A DNA stretch of 64,000 bases from assembly GCF_037038585.1 (NCBI RefSeq), contig NW_027288510.1, positions 1,989,001 to 2,053,000 on the forward strand, in the 5' to 3' direction. A model generated the notes under the pieces. It saw only the letters and a list, made by a program, of their open reading frames with translations, did not search any database and had not been told where the DNA came from. Each line of letters starts with the position of its first letter. Position 1 is the first letter of the stretch. The DNA comes from Patagioenas fasciata. Its lineage: Eukaryota; Chordata; Aves; Columbiformes; Columbidae. Position numbers and translations under genes: made by a program. Shown in pieces: positions 42,301 to 48,986 of this stretch.

Positions 42301-45300
42301 CCAAACCAAGAGCAGCCCAAAAGCTCCAAGTCCCACTGTCCCACCAGCAAACACCAGCCCCATGTGCCTGTGGCTCCAGCACTGCCTGGTCTCCTCAGCG
42401 TGATTCTCACCGAGCCGGGTGCCCTGATTTCCCTTTTAGGGAAGAGCAAGGGAGCGATAAACAAACCTTGAAGGCGTGGTCCAAGTTGGAGGCGTCATCA
42501 AAAGCCTGGATGAAAATGGTGCCCAGCCGACGGTCCATGTCTTCTACTTTCTGCTGGAAACCAAAGGCATCCTGCTCAAAGTCCTGCACAAAGGCAAAAC
42601 ACAAGCTGTGAGGCTGCAAGATGGCACTAGGAAGGTACCTGTAACTCCTCGATCCAGAGATGCCCTCTCTTATTCACCGTGAACTAAGCCACTCCTCTGG
42701 CCAATCTTCAGCCATCGCAACGTGGCAAAGTCCTCACGAAGCTCGAGAACATTTCTGTGCTGTCCCATGGCTGAGATGTTGGCCCTTTCTCTGGGAGGGA
42801 CCCTTTGGTCCTGAGGGCTTTCCACAGCCCACATGGCACTATCTTCAGCCTACAGGCAAGATGGACTATTTCCACACCCTCTCCCCCACCACTTGGCCTG
42901 AAGACCACACCATCATCCAGAAAACCCACGGATGCACCTGCTGAGTCCCAAATCCAACCTACTTTCAAGTCAAAACAAGCCTGTGGTTCCATGGTGAGCT
43001 GGTTGTGAGTGAGGCAGTTTCAAAACACTCGCACAGGTTGCCCAGAGAGGCTGTGGAGTCTCCACACTTGGACATAGGTAATCTTGGAGATATTTCACCT
43101 GACCAGTCACAGTCCTGCTCTGGCTGAGCCTGCTTTGAGCAGGGAAGGTGGACTGGGTGATCTCCAGAGGTCCTTTTCAAACTCAACAGTACTGGGTTTC
43201 TGTAATTTCCATCATCTTCTTGCACTGCTTTTCTTGCTTCAATTGTAATAAATCCTTTGAACTTCAAGAGTAACATCTATATTTGTTTTCCTACACGTAA
43301 AAGAGTCCAAATCAAAGACTGAACTTGACAGTCCGTGACAGTCCTTCTGTTCTAGCTTGGACAAAACCACTAAAAATGAGGTCATGTGTCTCTTTTCCAA
43401 AGGACAAAGTGCAAGGAAATAGCTTTTACTATTGCTACTGCTGAGCTCCAGCAGATCCAGATGCCATGTTTTAGCTAAAAAAAACGGCTCCAGCAGTGGC
43501 AGAGGGTGCAAAACTAGAGCACTGAAAGAACAGAATCACAGAATCAGTTGGTTGGAAGAGACCCTCAAGATCATCGAGTCCAACCATAACCTAACCCCTG
43601 GCACTGCCCCATGTCCCTGAGAATGTCATCTCTGTGACTGTTCAACCCCTCCAGGAATGGTGACTCCACCACTGCCCTGGGCAGCCTGTTCCAATGCTTC
43701 ACAACCCCTTCTGGGAAGAAATGTTTCCTAATATCCAACCTCAGCCTCCCCTGGCGCAACTTGAGGCCGTTTCCTCTCATCCTGGCGCTTGTTCCTGGGG
43801 AGCAGAGCCCGACCCCCCCTGGCTCCAAGCTCCTTTCAGGCAGTGCAGAGATCAGAAGGTCTCCCCTCAGCTCCTGTTCTCCAGCTGAACCCCCCAGGTC
43901 CCTCAGCCACTCCCACCACACTTGTGCTCCAGCCCCTCACCAGCTCTATTCCCTTCTCTCAACTCACTCCACTACCTCAAGGTCTTTCTTGGCCTGAGGG
44001 GCCCAAAACTGATTTGAGGTTTGGCTTCCCCAGCGCTGAGTACAGTGGGACAGTCATTGCCCTGGGCCTGCTGGCCACACTGTTCTTGATGCACACCAGG
44101 ATGCTGGTGGCCATGTTACCCACCTACACTGGGCCATCAGCTGTCCCCCAACATCATCTGTTTCCCCTGGGCCTGATTCAGGGCTTCCTCCAGCTACACA
44201 TGGACTGTGGAAATGGGAGAAAGCTGCATGAGGCACAGACAAACCCTACAGGACAGAAAGTGCTGAGTTCAGCATGACAGCAGCTCTGCTACTGACAGAA
44301 CATCGCTGAAAAAAAGCCATCGTGTTTCTGCAGGCATTAGCAACAGCTCTCCAGCCAGCAGGGCTTTGCCCCGAGTCAGCCTGAACCAGTACAGCACAAA
44401 GGTTTTCAAAGGGCAGGAGGAAATACCACTCCCAGGCTCCTGAGCATCTAAAGCCCCTCTGGCCCTGACAGATGAACAGCAGCCAGCTGAGATGCACCAT
44501 TTCCAGACAGCCCCCAGCAGGTGTCCATCAGCAATTACTCCTGTGGATGGCTCCTAGTGAACAGTGACGAAAGAGTGCCCAGAGCGGGTGTGGAGTCTCC
44601 TTCTCTGAGACATTCGAACCCGCCTGGACCCACCTGTGTGATCTGCTCTGTGACCCTGCGTGAGCAGGGCTTGGACTGGGGGATCTGCAGAGGTCCCTTC
44701 AGCCCAACCAGCCTGGGATCCTGTAAAGGGCATTTCTGAAAAAAGTCCCTTGAGGTGTAGCCCCTGTGGTGGGGCTAAGTTAAAACACAGCCAGCTGCCC
44801 AGTGACCTCCCAGGCACTTTGCAGATCATGATGATTTTCTGTGCGGGAGCAATTTTCCTTAGTTGAAGCCTACATGAACCCCAAGTGGCCTGTTCTTCTC
44901 AACTCATGGAATTAGCAGCTCCACCACCAGCACTCTCCCTCTACACAAAACCAGCACCACAGGGCACCGTGCACTGGCCAGGCTGCTCTGGGTACCTGTT
45001 CTTCCAGAACTCCAGCTCCACCTTCGGGTTCGGATTGCTGCCTTGCAGGAGAGGCTCTGAAGACTCTTTCTTCAGTGCCTCCTGGATCTGGTGGCTCCAG
45101 TCTATGATGGCCGACTCCATGGCATACACCAGAGATTTATCTATCCGTTCCATGCTGTAGTAAACAGAGTACGTGATTAACTTTGTTGATGTGCATTGCT
45201 CAGTTGGATCTACTTCCAATGGCCGTGTGGGCAGCTGGATTTTACAGGGTTTCACATTTCAAAACCACAAAACAATCAAACCCCATAAGATTTTGTCACT

Positions 45301-48300
45301 GGTTTAATATAGGAATTACACTCTGGAGAAAATGGCTGAATGTCTGCAGCAGTGTGGGCAACAACACTGTTCATAAAGTGAATGGTGGAAATGAAGAGCC
45401 AGTCGCCACCTCTCTGCACAGCCAGTCATTGTCACATCAGATCCATTCAGGTTCAGGATCTGACCTGGAGACTCACACATCCAGCAAGATTCTCTCTCCC
45501 CATACCATTCTCCCTCAAAATATTCTACATCCCTGCAGTCATTAACTCACTTAATTCAGCAAGAAACACCACCAAGTGGGCTGGGAAGCTGAGGACAGGT
45601 CACCCCACTGCCTTGGAAGCAGTAACTTCTCACAAAATCCCACCCGCACCACGTCCTGTCTGAGGAGTGATTCATTCCACTGCACCCACACATCTCCTGG
45701 GGTTCCACAGGGGCACGCACGCAGCCCAGACACGATGACAACTTGATGTACAAACGCATCTGCTTCTCTGGACCTTCCAGAACCTGTTATTTTGGGGTGG
45801 TACTCACGATTTCTCATTTTCCAGATCAATGTCCTCAATTCCCTCTGAGCCAGCTGGGAGAGGCAGCAAGGTCTTGCCGTCTACTTGGCCAACAACTGTG
45901 AAAATGGTACTTTTGAGGTTGTGGACATGACGCACGATGTCTTGTGACACCACTTGTGGCCAGCCCTGATGGTTCTTCTTGTTCGTTAGGATGGGCACGA
46001 TCACCTACAGCGGGAGTCACGGAAGACCAATGGAGAAAAAAGTGCAGCAGGAGACGGACAGGCCACCAGGCTCTGAGGTCTGTGCTTGGCCAAGCCTGGA
46101 GACCCATATTCATTGCTGTCTCAAGCAGTTCCCATGTGAAATAGAGGCAGCTGATGATGAATGGGCATCTCTACAGGCCCACTTTATACAGCAGAACACC
46201 CTTTTCCCCAAATCCAAGCAGCCAAGGAGGGTGGAAGCCAGTAGGCAAAGTGAGCAGCCCCATCCCCAGGCTCTCCCAGCCTTTCAAGCCCGCAACTGGA
46301 GATGGCCCCATGGGCTGCTGTCCCTTGCCCTCACAACTGTCCCCGGTGCTTGGTCCCCATGTCCCTGCCCATGGGCACAGCCGTCAGGCTGCCCTTTGAG
46401 CCTGCCAGGGCTGGGCTGAGCTCAGTGTGCTGCAAGGGAAGGTCTGCTGGTACCCCCTGGGATACACTGGTGGTGAGGGTCCCCCAGGTCCCAGCTGCAG
46501 CCCACCAAACAGGAGCTTTGCCTTTATCAGCACTTTTACTGACCCGGCAGCATGGGGTTGTGGGGCTGGTCGGGGTTTGCCCAGATTTGAGCTGCTTTTG
46601 GCTTGTTTGAGCTGTGACAGCAACACCGTGTCTGTCACCTATCCTGGCTGGCTCTGCACTGGGACCAGCCTGTGGCAACAGCCTAACAAAGCCAGGTTGT
46701 CCCTAGTGACAAACAACAGCCCTTTGTGTTACTGGACTCAGGGTGGGGGTAGGGGAGGGGGGGAGGTGACTAAAGGCATAAAAATAGCTGCAAATGGACA
46801 TAAAATTGAAACGGAATAAAGCAGCTCAGCACCTCCATGGTGCTGTCCCAGGATGCTGAAGACTCTTTGGAACTGTGGCTGGCTCTGTAGACCCGAAGAA
46901 GACCCGACCAGCCACCTTCGTGCCCAGGGAGCCGTGGGAAGGGGGAGCACAACCCCAGGGAACACACGGGCAGGTGCTGACGAGTTCACCTTCAGCAGTT
47001 TTAGCTGCATTATTAGCAAGATGTGTCTCTATTACTTAAAGCATGTGGACTGCTAATGCCAGTGATGTTGTAACCAGGCAAATGATAGCCGTTCATTTTC
47101 TTTCTGACTGTTAAAATGATAACTGGACTCAGGATGAAGCCCCAGCCCACAGAGCAGGTGTGTTCCCTTCGGCACCGCAGGAGTGAAGCAACAAGTGGAC
47201 AAGGTCACCAGCTGTGACCCCTCACTGAATAAAGACAAAGTGTGGGCAGAGGAACACACGACCCCAACCCCAGGAAATTCAAGACCTTTTTCACCTTCAC
47301 GCAGACCCACCCCATCTGCCTGACCCAGCACCACCGCTGCTTTTGCCTTCAAGTGAAGCTTGAGAGGAAAATAGGATGAAAACCAGGCACAATCTGCTCC
47401 CTGCAGAAATACTGCATGTCTGCACAGGGGAGAGCAAAGCCTGCAAACACGCAGCTGGGACGCACAATCCCGGCTCCCAAAGGCATTCAGAAAACAGGAT
47501 TTAACAGGATCTGCCAAAGTGTTCCTACCCCACCATCTACCCATAGCAGACGGTGCTTGCAATGCTATTGGCCAGCCGTGATGCAAAACCACTGTTTGTG
47601 CAGACTTCGCAAGACCACGGGGCTCATCAAAACAAAAGCTCCCCGTATAAATAATGTGTTTTCTCACAAAACCAGGATAACCAGTCTGGCAGCCTGCTCT
47701 TGGGAATCCAATCTATCAGTCACCATCTTAATATACCAAACATCATGATCAGAGCTTCTCAAATCCAGCAGCTCCTCTGCTTTCCCATTACAGCCTCATT
47801 CCTGAGACTTCTCCAGGTGAGGAGCCATCAGGAATAAACCGAAACAACATTGTCTAGTTCAGGCTAATAACACAGCAAAGCAAAAGCACTCGAACCTCTT
47901 GACGATCTCTTTAAGAAAACATCAGCCCACCTGAGATAACCCGACACTGAGCTACAGGAGGCTCCTGAACATCACAAAACACTTTTTCACTATGAGAGTA
48001 ATCGAGCACTGGCCCAGGTTGCTCAAAGAGGTTGTGAAGTCTCCATCCTTAGAGATAATGAAGAGCTACCTGGACATGGCCCTGGGCAACTGGCTCTGGA
48101 TGGCCCTGCTTGAGCAGGGGTTTGGAGTAGGTGACCTGCAGATGTCCCCTCCAGCACCTGTGGGTACATCAGTCCCACAAGGACCCCACTGATAGACAGA
48201 GCTGATGTGGATCAGCATTCAGGTGGTTTATATGAGTTCTAAAGCCGTCCATGGTACTGCAAAGGGCAGAGTTAAGGGTACAAGTGCATCAGCAGAGAAG

Positions 48301-48986
48301 GGAGGGAGGCCAAGGAGCCTGTCTGTAGGAGGGGACACCTTCCCCGCTGCCATGTGCGAGGGGCACCCGGTACTCATGGGTGCCAGGGCTCCCTCTGCAC
48401 CTCCGGGGCTGCCCAGGCCTCACAGGATCCCAGCCTGGTTAGGTTGAAGGGATCTCTGCAGATCCCCCAGTCCAAGCCCTGCTCACGCAGGGTCACAGAG
48501 CAGATCACACAGGTGGGTCCAGGCGGGTTTCAATGTCTCAGAGAAGGAGACTCCACACCCGCCCTGGGCAGCCTGGGCCAGGCTCTGGCACCTCCCAGCA
48601 AACAAATTTCTCCTCATGTTGAGCCTGCCCCCGTGGCCCCTCATCCTCACCTCCTCCACGAGGGCGGCAAAGTGCCGCAGGGCATCGGCGGGCAGGTCCC
48701 CGCAGAGCAGCTCCCCGGGGCCGGCGCCGGGGGCCCGCAGGAAGAACAGCCCCTTGCGGCGGGCGGCGGGGGGCGGCGGGGGCGGCCCCAGCTCCAGCTC
48801 CCCGGCCGGGCCCCGCCAGAGCAGCAGCGCCGGCCCCGCCGGCCCCGCCAGGAAGCTCCGCAGCAGCGGCCCCGCCGCCTCCCCGCCTGCCCAGCGCTCC
48901 CAGCGCTCCGCCGGCACCCCCAGCCCCCGCGCCGCGCACCGGCACAGCCGCTCGGCGCCGGGCACCGGCTCCACCGCCTGCTCCAT
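289..48986 (-). CDS. DNAH9: DNAH9, axonemal outer-arm dynein heavy chain (beta type), 5' part of gene, 30 exons visible
   Basis: The product is an ATP-driven minus-end microtubule motor subunit of the ciliary outer dynein arm. Thirty exons (entries V1-V30, transcript order) encode about 2,000 residues: tail (V1-V12), DHC_N2/linker region (about V13-V20), AAA1 (V22-V26) and most of AAA2 (V27-V30). The rest (AAA3-AAA6, stalk, C-terminus) lies left of the window. All placed introns are GT-AG. V4-V30 form an unbroken phase chain of 5,329 nt without a stop. I chose DNAH9 over DNAH17 and DNAH11 because segments such as [26 protein letters not shown] and SPVHKNMP match my memory of vertebrate DNAH9; this is recall, not a search. 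Between V3 and V4 about 230 tail residues expected from the family are not found, and V3 ends in phase 2 while V4 starts in phase 0. The gene is therefore incomplete here, through a real deletion or an assembly loss. Confidence 0.92.
872..999 (-). CDS. DNAH9: DNAH9 exon V29 (AAA2 Walker B region)
   Basis: It completes Gly and reads [19 protein letters not shown], then [20 protein letters not shown] ending NK before GTAATG. It is 128 nt and exits in phase 0. Confidence 0.97.
3269..3479 (-). CDS. DNAH9: DNAH9 exon V28 (AAA2 Walker A)
   Basis: It reads [20 protein letters not shown] around the AAA2 P-loop GNAGTGKSQ, then [18 protein letters not shown] and [11 protein letters not shown] before GTAAAT. 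AAA2 binds nucleotide structurally in dyneins. It is 211 nt and exits in phase 1. Confidence 0.97.
3955..4242 (-). CDS. DNAH9: DNAH9 exon V27 (AAA1-AAA2)
   Basis: It reads [59 protein letters not shown] and [10 protein letters not shown] before GTAAGA. It is 288 nt, in phase 0 at both ends. Confidence 0.97.
5447..5585 (-). CDS. DNAH9: DNAH9 exon V26 (AAA1)
   Basis: It completes Arg after CATTTTAG and reads [36 protein letters not shown] before GTGAGC. It is 139 nt and exits in phase 0. Confidence 0.97.
5890..6047 (-). CDS. DNAH9: DNAH9 exon V25 (AAA1 sensor I)
   Basis: After TTTCTAG it reads [15 protein letters not shown], then [18 protein letters not shown] (sensor I Asn present) and ENLKALS plus AG before GTGAGT. 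It is 158 nt and exits in phase 2. Confidence 0.97.
7070..7093. promoter_or_regulatory. Intronic CCAAT + FOX + RFX X-box-like cluster
   Basis: Within 24 bases, in the DNAH9 intron between V25 and V24, the plus strand carries CCAAT (7070-7074), TAAACA (7075-7080, forkhead core) and ATCGCC-AT-GGTAAC (7080-7093). The last fits the RFX X-box consensus GTNRCC-N(0-3)-RGYAAC at 11 of 12 positions. RFX and FOXJ1 jointly drive motile-cilium genes, so an enhancer role is inferred from motifs only. Confidence 0.5.
8697..8801 (-). CDS. DNAH9: DNAH9 exon V24 (AAA1 Walker B)
   Basis: It reads [20 protein letters not shown] then [15 protein letters not shown] before GTGAGT. The Walker B Asp-Glu pair of CFDEFNRI (the catalytic Glu of AAA1) is intact. 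It is 105 nt, in phase 0 at both ends. Confidence 0.98.
9541..10130 (-). mobile_element. CR1 LINE fragment
   Basis: The element's 3' end lies at the left (CACAGAATCCCAGCC). It carries the typical reverse complement of the CR1 ORF2 C-terminus and 3' UTR and is 5' truncated. It ends about 70 bp from exon V23. Confidence 0.9.
10203..10359 (-). CDS. DNAH9: DNAH9 exon V23 (AAA1 Walker A)
   Basis: After GTGAAAG it completes Arg and reads [18 protein letters not shown], then the AAA1 P-loop [19 protein letters not shown] and NCSEQMDYK before GTATGG. This is the main ATP-hydrolysing site of dynein, and the Walker A Lys and Thr are intact. Confidence 0.98.
11392..11552 (-). CDS. DNAH9: DNAH9 exon V22 (start of AAA1)
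   Basis: It reads [37 protein letters not shown] and TPLTD plus AG before GTAAGT. The [18 protein letters not shown] block immediately precedes the AAA1 P-loop in all dyneins. It is 161 nt and exits in phase 2. Confidence 0.97.
12643..12882 (-). CDS. DNAH9: DNAH9 exon V21 (linker to AAA1)
   Basis: After TTCCCTAG it reads [37 protein letters not shown] and [17 protein letters not shown] before GTTGGT. It is 240 nt, in phase 0 at both ends. Confidence 0.97.
13514..13639 (-). CDS. DNAH9: DNAH9 exon V20 (linker)
   Basis: After TTTTCCAG it reads [20 protein letters not shown] and [16 protein letters not shown] before GTATCT. It is 126 nt, in phase 0 at both ends. Confidence 0.95.
13742..13955 (+). 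mobile_element. CR1 LINE 3' fragment
   Basis: It begins at ACATGAGGGAAAGGTTCTTC and ends near CAGGACATTCTATGAG. Only the 3'-terminal part of ORF2 and the 3' UTR remain. Confidence 0.85.
14851..15003 (-). CDS. DNAH9: DNAH9 exon V19 (linker)
   Basis: It reads [33 protein letters not shown] and SEPCDCSGQ before GTGAGA. It is 153 nt, in phase 0 at both ends. Confidence 0.96.
15865..16535 (+). mobile_element. CR1 LINE fragment
   Basis: It reads from the CR1 segment equivalent to DLGVLVD...[14 protein letters not shown] to the 3' UTR end CTGACATTCTGGGATTCTG. It is 5' truncated and has several frame breaks relative to the long CR1 at 57420-60112. Confidence 0.9.
16747..16985 (-). mobile_element. 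CR1 LINE 3' fragment
   Basis: It starts ATCACAGAATCATTTTGGGT and runs to the ...GGCACAACTTGAGGCC block, the reverse complement of a CR1 3' end. Confidence 0.88.
18397..18523 (-). CDS. DNAH9: DNAH9 exon V18 (linker)
   Basis: After CTCCCCAG it completes Arg and reads [20 protein letters not shown] and [15 protein letters not shown] before GTAAGC. It is 127 nt and exits in phase 0. Confidence 0.95.
19635..19765 (-). CDS. DNAH9: DNAH9 exon V17 (linker)
   Basis: After CTTTTTAG it reads [20 protein letters not shown] and [14 protein letters not shown] plus AG, then GTAGGT. An earlier GTAGGT four bases upstream overlaps; only the downstream donor keeps phase with V18. It is 131 nt and exits in phase 2. 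Confidence 0.92.
20695..21290 (+). mobile_element. CR1 LINE fragment (diverged)
   Basis: The GAGGAGCGGCTGAAGTCCCT and AAGGTTCTTCACCCAGAGGT blocks are CR1 ORF2 C-terminal sequence. The end is CATCCTATGGTTCTATGGTT, the CR1 octamer tail. It resembles the subfamily at 13742 rather than the young copy at 57.4 kb. Confidence 0.85.
21479..21960 (-). mobile_element. CR1 LINE fragment
   Basis: It starts at CAGAATCATAGAATCATTTA and contains the GTCCAACCATAACCTAAATC and CTGGCGCAACTTGAGGCCGT blocks of CR1 in reverse complement. It is 5' truncated near 21960. Confidence 0.88.
22795..23665 (-). CDS. DNAH9: DNAH9 exon V16 (largest exon, DHC_N2/linker)
   Basis: This 871-nt exon is the longest in the window. 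It completes Arg after TTTCTAG, reads [20 protein letters not shown], then the hallmark blocks [39 protein letters not shown] and [12 protein letters not shown], and ends [10 protein letters not shown] before GTATGA. DHC_N2 is the tail-motor junction and linker of dynein heavy chains. It exits in phase 0. Confidence 0.97.
24032..24198 (-). CDS. DNAH9: DNAH9 exon V15 (DHC_N2 region)
   Basis: After GCTTGCAG it reads [31 protein letters not shown] and FRKEAPF plus AG, with the donor GTACAG. It is 167 nt and exits in phase 2. Confidence 0.95.
26466..26688 (-). CDS. DNAH9: DNAH9 exon V14 (DHC_N2 region)
   Basis: It completes Ser after TTCTACAG and reads [39 protein letters not shown] and [15 protein letters not shown] before GTGGGT. 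It is 223 nt and exits in phase 0. Confidence 0.96.
26905..27337 (+). mobile_element. CR1 LINE fragment
   Basis: It begins near CACAAGTCTTACGAGGAGCA, contains GGAACAGGCTGCCCTGGGCA and ends with the tail ATTCTATGACTCTATCCTAT. The plus orientation is antisense to DNAH9. Confidence 0.9.
28683..29107 (-). CDS. DNAH9: DNAH9 exon V13 (tail to DHC_N2 transition)
   Basis: This large 425-nt exon reads [36 protein letters not shown] and [20 protein letters not shown], ending HVMH plus AG before GTAGGA. It exits in phase 2. Confidence 0.96.
29202..29398 (-). CDS. DNAH9: DNAH9 exon V12 (tail)
   Basis: The acceptor is CCTACCAG. It reads [20 protein letters not shown] to GLLHYQ, then the donor GTCCGT. 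It is 197 nt and exits in phase 0. Confidence 0.94.
30428..30563 (-). CDS. DNAH9: DNAH9 exon V11 (tail)
   Basis: After CTTCCAG it reads [20 protein letters not shown] and [17 protein letters not shown], with the donor GTAACT. It is 136 nt, phase 0 in and phase 1 out. Confidence 0.95.
31460..31835 (-). mobile_element. CR1 LINE fragment
   Basis: It starts at ATCATAGAATCATTCTGGTT and carries the GATCATCGAATCCAACCATA block. It is truncated within ORF2. Confidence 0.9.
33316..33557 (-). CDS. DNAH9: DNAH9 exon V10 (tail)
   Basis: It completes Gly and reads [20 protein letters not shown], then [20 protein letters not shown] and HLLVK before GTGAGG. It is 242 nt and exits in phase 0. Confidence 0.95.
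34735..35356 (+). mobile_element. CR1 LINE fragment
   Basis: It includes GGCACCCCAGTTTAAGAAGG and CTGAGGGGTCTAGAGCATTT and ends CAGTCTGGGATTCTGTGAAA, 42 bp from the V9 donor. It is closely related to the copies at 9541, 44571 and 48421. Confidence 0.9.
35398..35653 (-). CDS. DNAH9: DNAH9 exon V9 (tail)
   Basis: It reads [16 protein letters not shown] through [20 protein letters not shown] and ends [11 protein letters not shown] before GTGAGC. It is 256 nt, phase 0 in and phase 1 out. A sense-oriented... plus-strand CR1 3' end (35356) stops about 40 bp from its donor. Confidence 0.95.
37542..37668 (-). CDS. DNAH9: DNAH9 exon V8 (tail)
   Basis: The acceptor is TTCGGCAG. The exon completes Arg and reads [20 protein letters not shown] to ITVNFDPQ before GTAAGA. 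It is 127 nt and exits in phase 0. Confidence 0.95.
38305..38566 (+). mobile_element. CR1 LINE 3' fragment
   Basis: It includes CTTCCCCAAAGGGCTGTCGG and ends with CAATTCTATGATTCTATAAG, 50 bp from exon V7. Confidence 0.9.
38616..38684 (-). CDS. DNAH9: DNAH9 exon V7 (tail, short)
   Basis: This 69-nt exon reads [20 protein letters not shown] and LD, exiting with AG before GTAAGT. Its short length hides it from ORF searches; phase and motif place it between V6 and V8. Confidence 0.92.
40498..40612 (-). CDS. DNAH9: DNAH9 exon V6 (tail)
   Basis: After CTCCCCAG it completes Gly and reads [20 protein letters not shown] to FDHFRHIPH, then the donor GTGCGT. It is 115 nt, phase 1 in and phase 2 out. 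Confidence 0.95.
41592..41742 (-). CDS. DNAH9: DNAH9 exon V5 (tail)
   Basis: After CCAACAG it reads [17 protein letters not shown] and [14 protein letters not shown], then the donor GTAGGT. It is 151 nt, phase 0 in and phase 1 out. Confidence 0.94.
42467..42583 (-). CDS. DNAH9: DNAH9 exon V4 (tail)
   Basis: The acceptor is TTTGTGCAG, then GAC in phase 0. It encodes [20 protein letters not shown] through [16 protein letters not shown], a strongly conserved tail block. The 117-nt exon ends before the donor GTTTGT. The exons that should precede it were not found. Confidence 0.95.
43005..43205 (+). mobile_element. CR1 LINE 3' fragment, degraded
   Basis: The CACAGGTTGCCCAGAGAGGC and GGTGATCTCCAGAGGTCCTT blocks identify a CR1 3' end. 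It lies in the V3-V4 interval where dynein exons are missing. Confidence 0.75.
43530..44195 (-). mobile_element. CR1 LINE fragment
   Basis: It starts at CAGAATCACAGAATCAGTTG and runs through the reverse-complement CR1 blocks to the GGCCTGCTGGCCACACTGTT area. It sits in the V3-V4 interval. Confidence 0.88.
44571..44728 (+). mobile_element. CR1 LINE 3' fragment
   Basis: An abrupt 5' truncation at AGTGCCCAGAGCGGGTGTGG leads to the 3' end CAGCCTGGGATCCTGTAAA. Its body is nearly identical to the corresponding parts of the copies at 9541 and 34735. It lies in the V3-V4 interval. Confidence 0.88.
44996..45154 (-). CDS. DNAH9: DNAH9 exon V3 (tail)
   Basis: The exon follows CTACAG and completes a Ser codon, then reads [16 protein letters not shown] and [19 protein letters not shown]. 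It ends AACAG before a non-ideal donor, GTACCC. It exits in phase 2 (AG of an Arg codon), which the next exon found (V4, phase 0) cannot complete in frame. Confidence 0.92.
45808..46004 (-). CDS. DNAH9: DNAH9 exon V2 (tail)
   Basis: The exon starts in phase 0 after CTGTAG with [15 protein letters not shown] and continues the LVEE end of V1 as in the family (VVLPVLANEKN in the human protein, from memory). It contains [14 protein letters not shown] and ends with AAATC before GTGAGT. Length is 197 nt and it exits in phase 2. Confidence 0.93.
47980..48165 (+). mobile_element. CR1 LINE 3' fragment, degraded
   Basis: The GCACTGGCCCAGGTTGCTCA and TTGAGCAGGGGTTTGGAGTA blocks match the 3' end of CR1, with many substitutions. 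Confidence 0.75.
48421..48620 (-). mobile_element. CR1 LINE 3' fragment beside exon V1
   Basis: It starts CAGGATCCCAGCCTGGTTAG and ends near AACAAATTTCTCCTCATGTT. Only about 30 bp separate it from the V1 splice donor at 48650. Confidence 0.9.
48651..48986 (-). CDS. DNAH9: DNAH9 exon V1 (start codon exon)
   Basis: This exon encodes 112 codons from [14 protein letters not shown] to the residues LVEE, then the donor GTGAGG at 48650. The block [10 protein letters not shown]...[20 protein letters not shown] parallels the DNAH9 N-terminus. An upstream in-frame ATG exists at 49112, but it overlaps the X-box-like promoter motif and extends beyond family similarity, so 48986 is preferred. The exon is very GC-rich and codes long Gly/Pro/Ala runs. 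Confidence 0.85.

Larger units (their letters stand above)
398..48650. other. DNAH9 introns: general content
   Basis: Apart from the exons, CR1 copies and motif cluster listed separately, I recognise nothing in the remaining intron sequence. Unexplained stretches longer than 300 bases include 1000-3260, 4250-5440, 6050-8690, 17010-18390, 18530-19630, 22000-22790, 23670-24030, 24200-26460, 27340-28680, 29400-30420, 31840-33310, 33560-34730, 35660-37540, 38690-40490, 40620-41590 and 46010-47980. ORFs there are short or lack family similarity. An intronic minus-strand ORF at 47053-47667 (204 codons) shows no recognisable domain. Confidence 0.6.

Noticed and set aside
44081-44242. Possible dynein exon in the minus strand of the V3-V4 interval
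   Set aside because: The sequence reads as the reverse complement of CR1, and the translation lacks dynein motifs.
47053-47667. 204-codon minus-strand ORF in DNAH9 intron 1
   Set aside because: No recognisable domain, amino-acid composition like random translation, and no splice fit with V1 or V2 phases in known DNAH9 proteins.
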